DNA of 64,000 nt from the NCBI RefSeq assembly GCF_020687165.1, contig NZ_JAJEQC010000001.1. One strand, written 5' to 3'. Under the pieces are notes generated by a model. It was not told where the DNA came from. It did no database searches and was given only the letters and a program-made list of their open reading frames with translations. A program made the translations under genes and the position numbers. Positions 56,746-64,000 of the stretch are shown piece after piece. The stretch is from Hominenteromicrobium mulieris (GTDB taxonomy: Bacteria > Bacillota > Clostridia > Oscillospirales > Acutalibacteraceae). The stretch's first letter is position 1, and the number at the start of each line of letters is the position of its first letter.

Positions 56746-57966
56746 TCAGCCGCGCTTCACTCTTAGAAACGCGCTCTCTTTGATTTTTCGGTCGGTCTTG
56801 AGGTAGACCGTCATCGTCGCGTGCGGTGCGGATTCGATTGGCTCCATATCCTCGTTGTAGATTTCACTAAGTGTGAGGTCATACGGCACTTCGCCCGGCT
56901 CCAGTACGCTGACAGTCTCGCCGCGGAAGAAGCGGTTGCGCTGTGAAAGGCGCACCATGCCGTTTTCTTCGCCGGCGCACACGGCCGCAACATCCCAGCC
57001 GCGGATGTATCCGCCGCTGTTTACGGTCTGCCCCGGCTCGTGACCGTTGTAAAACCCGGTGCTGTACGCGCGATGGCTGATCTTTTCTGTTTCGTCCACG
57101 ACCCACTGCGGAAGCGGCTTACCGTTCATAACGGCATCGATGCCGTGGCGGTACGCATTCGTCACGCAGGCAACGTAATACGCGGACTTTGCGCGGCCCT
57201 CAATTTTGAGGCTCGAAATGCCGCATTCGATGAGCTGCGGAATGTGCTCGATCATGCACATATCGCGGGAATTGAAGACGTACGTCGATTTCTGATCCTG
57301 TTCGATCGTGAACACCTGATCCGGACGCGTGCGTTCTATGAGGTAATAATCCCAGCGGCACGGCTGCGCGCAATCGCCGTGGTTTGCGTCTCTGCCGGTC
57401 ATGTAGTTTGAAAGTAGGCAGCGGCCTGAGAACGAAACGCACATCGCACCGTGCACAAATGCTTCGATTTCGAGCGCCTTCGGCGTTTTCGCGCGGATCT
57501 CCGCGATTTCTTCAAACGAGAGCTCGCGTGCCAGCACGACGCGCTCTGCGCCCATGTTATAAAACGCGTTTGCGGTCTCATAGTTCACAACGCCGGCCTG
57601 CGTGGAAATGTGTATCGCGACATTCGGCGCGTATTTTTTTGCCATGGACATCACGCCGAGGTCGGTCATGATGAACGCGTCTACACCGATTGTCTGGCAA
57701 AACTCGAGAAACGCCGGCAGCGCGGCAAGTTCTGCGTTATGCGGCAGAATATTACAGGTGACATAGACCTTCACGCCCTGCGCGTGGCAGTATTTTACAG
57801 CTTCTTCAAGCTCCTCGTTTGTAAAATTGGAAGGCGCAGAGCGCATGCCGAAGGATTTACCGGCAAGATACACCGCGTCCGCACCGTAGCGCACGGCGGA
57901 AATAAGGCGCTCCATATCGCCGACCGGCGCCAGAAGCTCCGGCGCGTTATATCGTTTTTGTTCCAT
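56746..57966 (-). CDS. Peptidase U32 family protein (RlhA/TrhP-like)
   Basis: The 406-residue protein begins PELLAPVGDMERLISAVRYGADAVYLAG, has IHISTQAGVVNYETANAF and the U32 signature EAFVHGAMCVSFSGRCLLSNYMTGRDANHGDCAQPCRW. Members hydroxylate specific rRNA or tRNA uridines (ho5C/ho5U) with iron-sulfur chemistry; some are listed as collagenases. ATG 57966 follows AAAGGA by 9 bases. Part of an apparent mltG-U32-PBP run. Confidence 0.9.
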   Translation of the reverse strand: MEQKRYNAPELLAPVGDMERLISAVRYGADAVYLAGKSFGMRSAPSNFTNEELEEAVKYCHAQGVKVYVTCNILPHNAELAALPAFLEFCQTIGVDAFIMTDLGVMSMAKKYAPNVAIHISTQAGVVNYETANAFYNMGAERVVLARELSFEEIAEIRAKTPKALEIEAFVHGAMCVSFSGRCLLSNYMTGRDANHGDCAQPCRWDYYLIERTRPDQVFTIEQDQKSTYVFNSRDMCMIEHIPQLIECGISSLKIEGRAKSAYYVACVTNAYRHGIDAVMNGKPLPQWVVDETEKISHRAYSTGFYNGHEPGQTVNSGGYIRGWDVAAVCAGEENGMVRLSQRNRFFRGETVSVLEPGEVPYDLTLSEIYNEDMEPIESAPHATMTVYLKTDRKIKESAFLRVKRG

Positions 57967-57989
57967 GAAATTCATTCCTTTACTGCATT

Positions 57990-58025
57990 TGTGCCTTCCC
58001 GGACAAAATTCGCCGGAAAGGCACA
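57990..58025. other. Inverted repeat between mltG and the U32 gene
   Basis: TGTGCCTTCCCGG (57990-58002) pairs with CCGGAAAGGCACA (58013-58025) around ACAAAATTCG with one mismatch. No T tract on either side, so termination is not clear. Confidence 0.45.
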
Positions 58026-58056
58026 GGTAGCTTTGTTATCGTAAATGTTGTGTCGG

Positions 58057-59361
58057 TTACAGCAGACCGGCTTCCGCCATGTTCATCAAATGATCATCCA
58101 TCGTGGAAGCGTAGTAAGCCTTACCATTGCTGTCATGACAGAAATAATAGGCATTACGACAATCATCACTGGTTGATGGATAGATTGCCGCCATAATGGC
58201 ATCAAGACCCGGGTTGCAGATCGGGCCTGCCGGCAGGCCGTTGTTGTCATACGTGGAGTACGAGCTTACAAAGCCCTCCGGCGCGTCATTTGCCGTTTTG
58301 TACGGATAATAAACTGTGGAGTCGCAGTCCAGCGTGTAGATGTCATGCTCTGCGCCGCTTTCCAGTCGGTTGTGCAAAACAGCGGAAACTTTATACATAT
58401 CTTTTGTATCTGCAGCCTCTGCCTGAATGATGGAAGCGAGCGTGATGATCTGATCCGTGGTATAGCCGGATTTCGCAATGTCATCGCGCATTTCGTCGGT
58501 GAGCTTATTTTCAAAGTTATTGAGGAAGCGGTCAAGGATCGATTCTACCGTATCGTTTTCAAAGAACTGGTACGTATCCGGGAACAGATAGCCCTCGAGC
58601 TTATAGTAGCGGTCACTTGTGTTCGTGATGGCTGCAACATCCGAGTAGCTGTCGTAATTCGAAGAGTTGCAAGCTTCAAGGATCTCGTCTGCAGTGTGCA
58701 GGCCGTTTTCTTCCAGCAAAGCGGCAAGCTGCTGCACCGTGATGCCCTCACGGAACATGACGGTGATCTCTTCGCCGAGATCCGGACCGGACTGTAAGGT
58801 ATTGACAAGCTGCTTATAATCGTAGTTTGTTTTGATCGTATACGTGCCGGGTTCAAAATACTCCATTTCCGTGGTGAATTTGCAGAAAAGGGAGAAAAAC
58901 TCCGGTTTATCGATCGCGTGGCTCTTGTAAAGAATGTCTGTCAGCTGCTCCTGCGTCACGTTTTCGGGAATCGTGACCTCCACTTCGGAATCCATGCGGT
59001 CTACACCAAGAAAATCGTTGGAGCCGCCAATCAGGTACGAAGCAAGGGTCAGAGAGACCAGAATAACCATGGCAAGCCACGTGAACGCGAAAATGCGCTT
59101 GTTTTTTCTGGCCTTTACACGGTTTCTTTTCTTGTGCTCCTTCGCTTCCTTTTTCTGATTGCGTTCCGCGCGGGCGGAGCGTGCACCGGCAGAGCTTTCT
59201 TCCACACGCTGTGGTGCGCGGCTGCCAGCATAGCCCTGCAAGTCCTCCAGTTCGTCTGTGTGATTGAGCTGATCTTCGGAAAGATTCAGCTTGAATTCGC
59301 GCGAATTCTGGCTGCGCGGTGTCGCGTCCTTCGGGGCATAGCGCCTGCCGTTATCACTCAT
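58057..59361 (-). CDS. mltG: Endolytic transglycosylase MltG
   Basis: The 434-residue protein has a basic N-terminal cytoplasmic part, a TM helix (IFAFTWLAMVILVSLTLASYLIGG, about residue 100-125), then VTIPENVTQEQLTDILYKSHAI, a LysM-like part, and the catalytic YceG region EGYLFPDTYQF, ASIIQAEAADTKDMYKVSAVLHNRL, LDCDSTVYYPY, YSTYDNNGLPAGPICNPGLDAIMAAIYP. It terminates glycan strands. ATG 59361 is 4 bases after the 5-FCL stop; an earlier in-frame ATG at 59385 overlaps that gene. Confidence 0.93.
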   Translation of the reverse strand: MSDNGRRYAPKDATPRSQNSREFKLNLSEDQLNHTDELEDLQGYAGSRAPQRVEESSAGARSARAERNQKKEAKEHKKRNRVKARKNKRIFAFTWLAMVILVSLTLASYLIGGSNDFLGVDRMDSEVEVTIPENVTQEQLTDILYKSHAIDKPEFFSLFCKFTTEMEYFEPGTYTIKTNYDYKQLVNTLQSGPDLGEEITVMFREGITVQQLAALLEENGLHTADEILEACNSSNYDSYSDVAAITNTSDRYYKLEGYLFPDTYQFFENDTVESILDRFLNNFENKLTDEMRDDIAKSGYTTDQIITLASIIQAEAADTKDMYKVSAVLHNRLESGAEHDIYTLDCDSTVYYPYKTANDAPEGFVSSYSTYDNNGLPAGPICNPGLDAIMAAIYPSTSDDCRNAYYFCHDSNGKAYYASTMDDHLMNMAEAGLL

Positions 59362-59365
59362 ATTT

Positions 59366-59947
59366 TCATTCCATCCTTTCTTCATCTGCCGTCAAAACGA
59401 GCCGCTTGTCGGTCAAAATACCGTCCATGCGCACATCGTGCGGCTGCGTCGGCACTTGCGGCACGAGCTGAAAATCGTAGCATAGACCGAGCTTTAAAAC
59501 CGGGTGCTGCGCAAAAAACGTATCGTAGTACCCTTTGCCGTACCCGAGCCGTGCGCCGTTCGCTGAAAACGCCAGTCCCGGCACAAGGCACAGCGCACTT
59601 GCTTCATCTTGATAAACCTCTGCTTCTTTCGGCTCCAAAATGCCGTAAGCGCCCGGCGAAAGATCGCGTAAAGCCGAGATGCGGTAAAACACCATGCGGT
59701 TCGTGTTTGGTACGCATTTCGGTACGTAAAGCGCTTTGCCGTCTGCAAGTACACGATCGAGAATTCTGAGCGTATCCGCTTCCGTGCCGAAGCTTACGTA
59801 GCTCAAAACGCACGATGCCTTTTGGTACACCGAAAGTGCCATGAGCCGCTGCAAAAGGCAGTTATCCCGTGTAGCACGATCCGTGCAGGCTTTGCGTGCC
59901 GCACACATTTTTCGGCGCAGTGCGTTTTTTTCGGTTGTATCGGTCAT
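59366..59947 (-). CDS. 5-formyltetrahydrofolate cyclo-ligase
   Basis: The 193-residue protein begins KNALRRKMCAARKACTD, has YVSFGTEADTLRILDRVLADGKALYVPKC, GILEPKEAEVY, and the substrate/ATP region CLVPGLAFSANGARLGYGKGYYDTFFAQH. It makes 5,10-methenyl-THF from 5-formyl-THF. ATG 59947 overlaps the DJ-1 stop by one base (TGATG). Confidence 0.93.
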   Translation of the reverse strand: MTDTTEKNALRRKMCAARKACTDRATRDNCLLQRLMALSVYQKASCVLSYVSFGTEADTLRILDRVLADGKALYVPKCVPNTNRMVFYRISALRDLSPGAYGILEPKEAEVYQDEASALCLVPGLAFSANGARLGYGKGYYDTFFAQHPVLKLGLCYDFQLVPQVPTQPHDVRMDGILTDKRLVLTADEERME

Positions 59948-60489
59948 CAATCCGTGCACTGAATGCCGTCGTGGATCTTCTTTTCAACGTCCTTGCCGAC
60001 CATGAGACCAGCAAGCGTCAAGCCAAACTGCACGGCAACGCCCATGCCTTTTGCCGTGACGATCTTGCCGTCTACGCAGACCGGCTTTTCGGAGATTGTG
60101 GCGCCCTTTAATTCGCCTTCAAAGCCCGGGAAGCAGATGGCTTCCTTACCGTTCAGGAGGCCGAGATGGCCGAGAACGCTCGGTGCAGCGCAGATTGCCG
60201 CAAGGTAAATGTCGTTCTTTGCGCAGTATTCCGCGCAGGTTGTGACGATCGGCGATTTTTCGAGGTTCAGTGTGCCGGGCATGCCGCCGGGCAGGATCAT
60301 CAGCTCCATATCGTCCGTTGTAACGTCTTTTTCTTCGATGTCAGCTGTTACGGTGATGCCGTGGGAGCCGGTGATTGTTTTGCCGCCGACGCCGACGATC
60401 TTTACTTCAAGCTCTGCGCGGCGCAGAATATCCACGGGCGCGAGCGCTTCAATCTCTTCAAATCCGTTTGCAAGAAATACATAGATCAT
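59947..60489 (-). CDS. DJ-1/PfpI family protein
   Basis: The 180-residue protein begins IYVFLANGFEEIEALAPVDILRRAELEVKIVG, ILPGGMPGTLNLEKSPIV, and YLAAICAAPSVLGHLGLLNGKEAICFPGFE with the nucleophile-elbow Cys in AICAAP. It matches ThiJ/YajL-like glyoxalase/deglycase proteins. Coupled to 5-FCL and overlapping thymidylate kinase by 4 bases. Confidence 0.92.
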   Translation of the reverse strand: MIYVFLANGFEEIEALAPVDILRRAELEVKIVGVGGKTITGSHGITVTADIEEKDVTTDDMELMILPGGMPGTLNLEKSPIVTTCAEYCAKNDIYLAAICAAPSVLGHLGLLNGKEAICFPGFEGELKGATISEKPVCVDGKIVTAKGMGVAVQFGLTLAGLMVGKDVEKKIHDGIQCTD

Positions 60490-61151
60490 AATAAATCCTC
60501 CAGCTTTTCCTTGATCTCGTGATGAATATCTTCAATGCTGCGCAAGGTGTCGCCCTCGGCGCAGTTTAATACGGTCCAGTTTAAATGCTCTGCGGCGTAC
60601 AGTGCACAGTCCCTGCAATGTAGCAGATAATGTATGTCGCTTTCGTGAATGTCTTTTTTGGTGGTGTCGCCTGCGTAGCGCTCTGTGAGCAGCCTTTGGG
60701 AAATTTTCGGCGGCACATCCAGATAAATCACACGATCCGGCCTCGGCAGCCCGAATTTTTCATATTCCAGGTCTTCAAGCCACGAAACGAACGCTTTCCA
60801 CTCCGTTTTCGGCAGCTTACTTAATTGATATACAATGTTGGACGTCACGTAGCGGTCGGAGATGATCGGCACACCGCTTGCATAATCGTCTTTCCACTTC
60901 ATGCGGTAGCTTGCAAAGCGATCCACGGCGTAAAATGCGCTTGCGGCGTAGGCGTTCACGTCTCCCGCCTCTTTTCCGAAATCGCCTTTCAGATACATTT
61001 TTACAAGCGACGAAGACGGAGAGTCATAATCCGGGAACGTTACCTGCCGTGCGCGGCCGCGCGATAAGGCGTAATCATACAAAAGCTTTGCCTGCGTGCC
61101 TTTGCCGCTGCCGTCCAGACCTTCAATTACAATCAATGCCATAAGTTTCAT
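60486..61151 (-). CDS. tmk: Thymidylate kinase-like protein
   Basis: The 221-residue protein has LIVIEGLDGSGKGTQAKLLYDYALSRG (Walker A), VTFPDYDSPSSSLVKMYLKGDFG, the DRx motif VPIISDRYVTSNIVYQLSKLP and VIYLDVPPKIS. It phosphorylates dTMP to dTDP. Somewhat longer and more divergent than typical Tmk; a paralogue kinase of another nucleotide cannot be excluded. The start may be ATG 61142. Confidence 0.88.
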   Translation of the reverse strand: MKLMALIVIEGLDGSGKGTQAKLLYDYALSRGRARQVTFPDYDSPSSSLVKMYLKGDFGKEAGDVNAYAASAFYAVDRFASYRMKWKDDYASGVPIISDRYVTSNIVYQLSKLPKTEWKAFVSWLEDLEYEKFGLPRPDRVIYLDVPPKISQRLLTERYAGDTTKKDIHESDIHYLLHCRDCALYAAEHLNWTVLNCAEGDTLRSIEDIHHEIKEKLEDLL

Positions 61152-61360
61152 TTACTGCTTTCTGCGTAAATTTGCCGGCCTTTGCCGACTTTTTGCACCG
61201 CAGCGCGGTACATTCCTATTCATTATAGCAAACTGCGGCGAAATATACAACCGAAAAATTTCTTACAATGCGAAAAAACCGAGCAAAGCGGCGGGACAGG
61301 CACAATACCCGCCCTTTTTCGTACAATGGCATTGAGAAACCACAAAGGAGGTTTACAAAT

Positions 61361-62164
61361 ATGGCTGAAAATGAGCGGACACCCGATTGCGAAAACGGCG
61401 CAGCGTTAAAAGAAGCCGTCTGCATAGATGCCATGCGCATTTACGATTCCTGTTCAGATAAAGACTGCTTAGAGGATTTACGTGTGCTGTTTCCCGCCTC
61501 GGTGCAGCCCGTTGTGGACGCTTCCGCTAATGTGCGGGTGCGGGACGTTGATGTAATCTCTGTGTACATTGATATGCAGCCGATCCCCTTTAACCGCGGG
61601 TATTATTCCATTGATCTCACGTTTTTCTTTGACGTATCTTTGGAGCTGTACGGCGGCGCGACAGTGGGCTGCGAACGCGTAAGCGGTATTTCAATTTTCA
61701 ATAAGAAGGTCATTCTCTACGGCAGTGAGGGCAACGTGAAGATGTTTACAAGCGAGAGCTGCCGTGACGAAGCCGATTTACAGGGCAATAAGGTCTTACC
61801 CAAGGCGACTGTGCAGGTCGCACAGCCGGTGGCGCTTTCCGCAAAGCTTTGCGAGCACTGCCGCTGCGGCTGCGAGCCCTGCTGCGTGATCCCGGACTGC
61901 ATTGCAAGCCGTTACGGCGGCGCGTTTGAAACGGTAGAGCAGAAAAACACCGTATACGTGACGATCGGCCTGTTTACCATCGTGCAGATTGTGCGGAATG
62001 TGCAGATGCTCATTCCCGCGTTTGATTTCTGCATTCCGGATAAGGAATGCGTCACCTCTGGCGACAATCCCTGCGAGCTGTTCCGCAAGATTGATTTCCC
62101 GACCGACGAATTTTTCCCGCCGAAAGCGAGCGACTGCGGCTGTGGCTGCGGCAGACAAAATTAG
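61361..62164 (+). CDS. Cysteine-rich clostridial protein, spore-coat candidate
   Basis: The 267-residue protein starts ENERTPDCENGAALKEAVCIDAMRIYDSCSDKDCLEDLRV, has IDMQPIPFNRGYYSIDLTFFFDVSLELYGG and VTIGLFTIVQIVRNVQMLIPAFDFCIPDKEC, and ends with CGCGCG. Several Cys clusters (CEHCRCGCEPCC) are reminiscent of coat proteins. Highly conserved similar proteins exist in sporulating Clostridia, but I know no function. AAAGGAGG lies 9 bases before ATG 61361; an upstream in-frame ATG at 61268 is unlikely. No clear promoter is visible. Confidence 0.72.
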   Translation: MAENERTPDCENGAALKEAVCIDAMRIYDSCSDKDCLEDLRVLFPASVQPVVDASANVRVRDVDVISVYIDMQPIPFNRGYYSIDLTFFFDVSLELYGGATVGCERVSGISIFNKKVILYGSEGNVKMFTSESCRDEADLQGNKVLPKATVQVAQPVALSAKLCEHCRCGCEPCCVIPDCIASRYGGAFETVEQKNTVYVTIGLFTIVQIVRNVQMLIPAFDFCIPDKECVTSGDNPCELFRKIDFPTDEFFPPKASDCGCGCGRQN

Positions 62165-62183
62165 AACCGCATTTGAATAATAT

Positions 62184-62216
62184 AAGCCGTGCACTTTGAA
62201 AACGGGTGCACGGCTT
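62184..62216. terminator. Hairpin between convergent genes
   Basis: AAGCCGTGCAC pairs perfectly with GTGCACGGCTT; ACTCTTTTT follows on the plus strand. It separates the Cys-rich gene from pcrA. Confidence 0.72.
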
Positions 62217-62223
62217 ACTCTTT

Positions 62224-64000
62224 TTATACTTTTGTCAGTCTTGCGAAGTTTGCAAACAGCTTTTTGGTGCCGACTTTGTCAAACGCGACTTCGAGCAGCG
62301 TATCGTTCGCCATCGGCGTGGCGGAAACGATGAGACCCGTGCCGAACGCCTTGTGCAGGACAGTATCGCCTACGCGGTATGTACCGGCAGGCGCGGGCTT
62401 TACGCGCGGCTTCGGCGTGAATCCGCCGGCTTCCGCAACAGATTTTGTTTTCGGTGCTTCCCCGAACGGCTTCGCGCCGCCGAAGTTCGGCATAGAGACC
62501 GGGCGCGCGCTGTAATCGCGGGAGCGGGTGTGCTCGACGAGCGTTTCCGGGATTTCTTCCACAAAGCGTGAAACGCGGTTGCGGTTCGTCATGCCGAAGA
62601 TCATGCGGGATTCCGCGTGGAAAATGTACAGCTCCTCTTTTGCGCGCGTGATGGCAACATACGCTAAACGGCGTTCCTCCTCCACTTCGGACGGTACATA
62701 TACGCTCGCCATGCCCGGGAAAATGTTTTCCTCCATGCCCGGCAGGAACACCACCGGGAATTCGAGACCTTTTGCGGAGTGCACCGTCATGAGCACGACG
62801 GAATCGGCGTTATTATCGTAATTATCGATGTCCGTGATGAGCGAAACTTCTTCGAGAAAATCCGAAAGCGTGCCTTCTGGGTTTTCCTCCTCAAAACGGC
62901 GTAGGTTGGAAGCAAGCTCCTGCACGTTCGCGGCGCGGTCTTCTGCGGATTCCGGGTCGTCGGTCTTAAGAAAATTCAGGTAATCGATGCGCTCCACAAG
63001 CTCGTCATAAAGCTCGCCGAGCGTGACTTTTTCGTCGTTGTTGAGCTCGATGAGTCCCTGCATCTGTGCGGCGAAAAGCGTCATTTTGTTTGCGGCACGG
63101 GACAGTGCGGGATAGCCTTTCGCGTGCGAGACGACCTCAAACAGTGTCTCACCCGTCTGCTGACCGATCTGCGCCGCGACTTCGACCGAGCGGTCGCCAA
63201 TGCTGCGCTTCGGCGTGTTGATGATGCGGCGCAGGCGCATTTCATCACTCGGATTGTTGATAACGCTCAAATATGCGATCATCTCGCGGATCTCACGGCG
63301 CTCGTAGAAGCGCGTGCCGCCTATAATTCTATGCGGTACGCCGGATTTTGCAAAATTGCGTTCAAATGTCAGCGACTGTGAGTTCATGCGGTACAAAACA
63401 GCGTAATCGGAGAATTTCCGCCCCGCAGCAACGCCGTCTAAGATGATCTTCGTGATACGCTCGGCTTCGTCCGTTTCGTTTTCCGCCGTGTGCAGGTGGA
63501 TCATGGCGCCGGTGCCGTTCTGCGTCCACAGCGTTTTGCCTTTTCGCTCGGTGTTATGCTCAATGACGGCGTTCGCAGCGTCCAAAATGTTCTGCGTCGA
63601 GCGATAATTCTGCTCCAAACGAATGACCGTCGCATTCTGAAACGTATTTTCAAAGCTTAGAATGTTTTCGATCGTCGCACCGCGGAATTTGTAGATGCTC
63701 TGGTCGTCGTCGCCGACCACGCAGAGGTTACCGCTTTTTTCGGCCAGCATGCGCACAAATGTGTACTGCGCATGGTTTGTGTCCTGATACTCGTCAACCA
63801 TTAGGTAGCGGAAACGGTTCTGGTAGTATTCCAGAACGTCCGGGCACTTTTTGAAGAGCTCCACTATTTTGTTGATGAGGTCGTCAAAGTCCATAGCATC
63901 GGCGTCTTCCAAACGCTTTTGGTACGTTGTATACGCGCGGGAGATAATCTTTAATCTGAAATCGTCGCCGACCGTGAGGGCGTACTCAGCAGGCGAGATT
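62224..64000 (-). CDS. pcrA: UvrD/PcrA-type DNA helicase, partial at its 5' end
   Basis: The frame remains open to the right edge (ISPAEYALTVGDDFRLKIISRAY...), so the start lies outside. Visible helicase motifs are DAMDFDDLI, LCVVGDDDQSIYKFRGA (motif II/III), RLEQNYRST, VVLMTVHSAKGLEFPVVFLPGMEE, and YVAITRAKEELYI. PcrA translocates 3'-5' in repair and rolling-circle replication. About 590 codons are in the window. The C-terminus has the short tail typical of PcrA (GDTVLHKAFGTGLIV). Confidence 0.94.
   Translation of the reverse strand, partial: ISPAEYALTVGDDFRLKIISRAYTTYQKRLEDADAMDFDDLINKIVELFKKCPDVLEYYQNRFRYLMVDEYQDTNHAQYTFVRMLAEKSGNLCVVGDDDQSIYKFRGATIENILSFENTFQNATVIRLEQNYRSTQNILDAANAVIEHNTERKGKTLWTQNGTGAMIHLHTAENETDEAERITKIILDGVAAGRKFSDYAVLYRMNSQSLTFERNFAKSGVPHRIIGGTRFYERREIREMIAYLSVINNPSDEMRLRRIINTPKRSIGDRSVEVAAQIGQQTGETLFEVVSHAKGYPALSRAANKMTLFAAQMQGLIELNNDEKVTLGELYDELVERIDYLNFLKTDDPESAEDRAANVQELASNLRRFEEENPEGTLSDFLEEVSLITDIDNYDNNADSVVLMTVHSAKGLEFPVVFLPGMEENIFPGMASVYVPSEVEEERRLAYVAITRAKEELYIFHAESRMIFGMTNRNRVSRFVEEIPETLVEHTRSRDYSARPVSMPNFGGAKPFGEAPKTKSVAEAGGFTPKPRVKPAPAGTYRVGDTVLHKAFGTGLIVSATPMANDTLLEVAFDKVGTKKLFANFARLTKV

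Noticed and set aside
57990..58025. Clear terminator after mltG
   Set aside because: A good stem exists but no T tract follows on the minus strand, so it is listed only as an inverted repeat.
1..64000. CRISPR array or insertion sequence
   Set aside because: No regularly spaced direct repeats and no transposase gene were seen in the window.

Overview
The window looks like chromosomal DNA of a spore-forming, low-motility-signal Clostridia member, most likely from the Oscillospiraceae/Ruminococcaceae side of the gut Firmicutes. The reasons are the spoIIIA sporulation operon, cwlD, a SpoIIM-like gene beside xerD, the typical clostridial orders nusB-xseA-xseB-ispA, SRP RNA-dnaX-ybaB-recR and queA-tgt-yajC-TIGR04086, a lysine riboswitch and a T-box, many TTG/GTG starts, and strong Shine-Dalgarno sites. 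Most of it is moderately GC-rich housekeeping DNA; two short AT-rich islets stand out immediately downstream of stable RNA genes.

Layout. 1-2.1 kb: 3' end of spoIIIA (AE, AF, AG, AH). 2.1-2.3 kb: a promoter, a structured leader-like RNA and an intrinsic terminator. 2.3-6.8 kb: nusB, a TsaD-like gene, xseA, xseB, ispA and an RluD-type pseudouridine synthase, tightly packed or overlapping. 6.9-16.8 kb: accessory housekeeping genes (MarR, two GNATs, YhcC radical SAM, GH25 lysozyme, MGMT-type protein, esterase, DUF2974 lipase-like protein, TM2 protein), an orphan holin plus amidase cassette, and an NSS sodium symporter behind a long leader hairpin. 16.9-20.7 kb: SRP RNA, dnaX, ybaB, recR, smpB, tmRNA. 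20.7-21.8 kb: AT-rich islet with short palindromes and a membrane-anchored HNH protein. 21.8-29.3 kb: nfo-nitroreductase opposite a MarR gene, an AraC/dehydrogenase/isomerase sugar cluster, a NUDIX remnant, a YitT protein, and an in-frame ArsR-NifX fusion with a duplicated operator. 29.4-32.8 kb: HD protein, an ABC pair whose ATPase has degenerate catalytic motifs, PHP and TSCPD genes. 32.9-34.6 kb: tRNA-Leu followed by an AT-rich methyltransferase islet and a second copy of the tRNA 3' end.

34.6-38.2 kb (minus strand): asd-dapA-dapB-ACT lysine/diaminopimelate operon under a lysine riboswitch. 38.3-45.1 kb: queA, tgt, yajC, a TIGR04086 membrane protein, proC, SpoIIM-like, xerD, YesL-like. 45.1-64 kb: mostly minus strand, with a second Xer-type recombinase, a decayed intergenic region, a GME-fold candidate, radA, cwlD, apt, a HIT protein, alaS and an M42 peptidase under an Ala-type T-box, MazG-like, a class B PBP, a U32 peptidase, mltG, 5-FCL, DJ-1, thymidylate kinase, a plus-strand Cys-rich clostridial protein, and pcrA running off the right edge.

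No complete new multi-gene system is evident. The most unusual signals are the structured RNA before nusB, the ArsR-NifX fusion with paired operators, the ATPase lacking the catalytic glutamate, the tRNA-Leu and tmRNA downstream islets, terminator-like hairpins that contain the next gene's ribosome binding site, and the Ala T-box that appears to govern a peptidase together with alaS. All database-level statements here come from recall of families; no search or folding was run.
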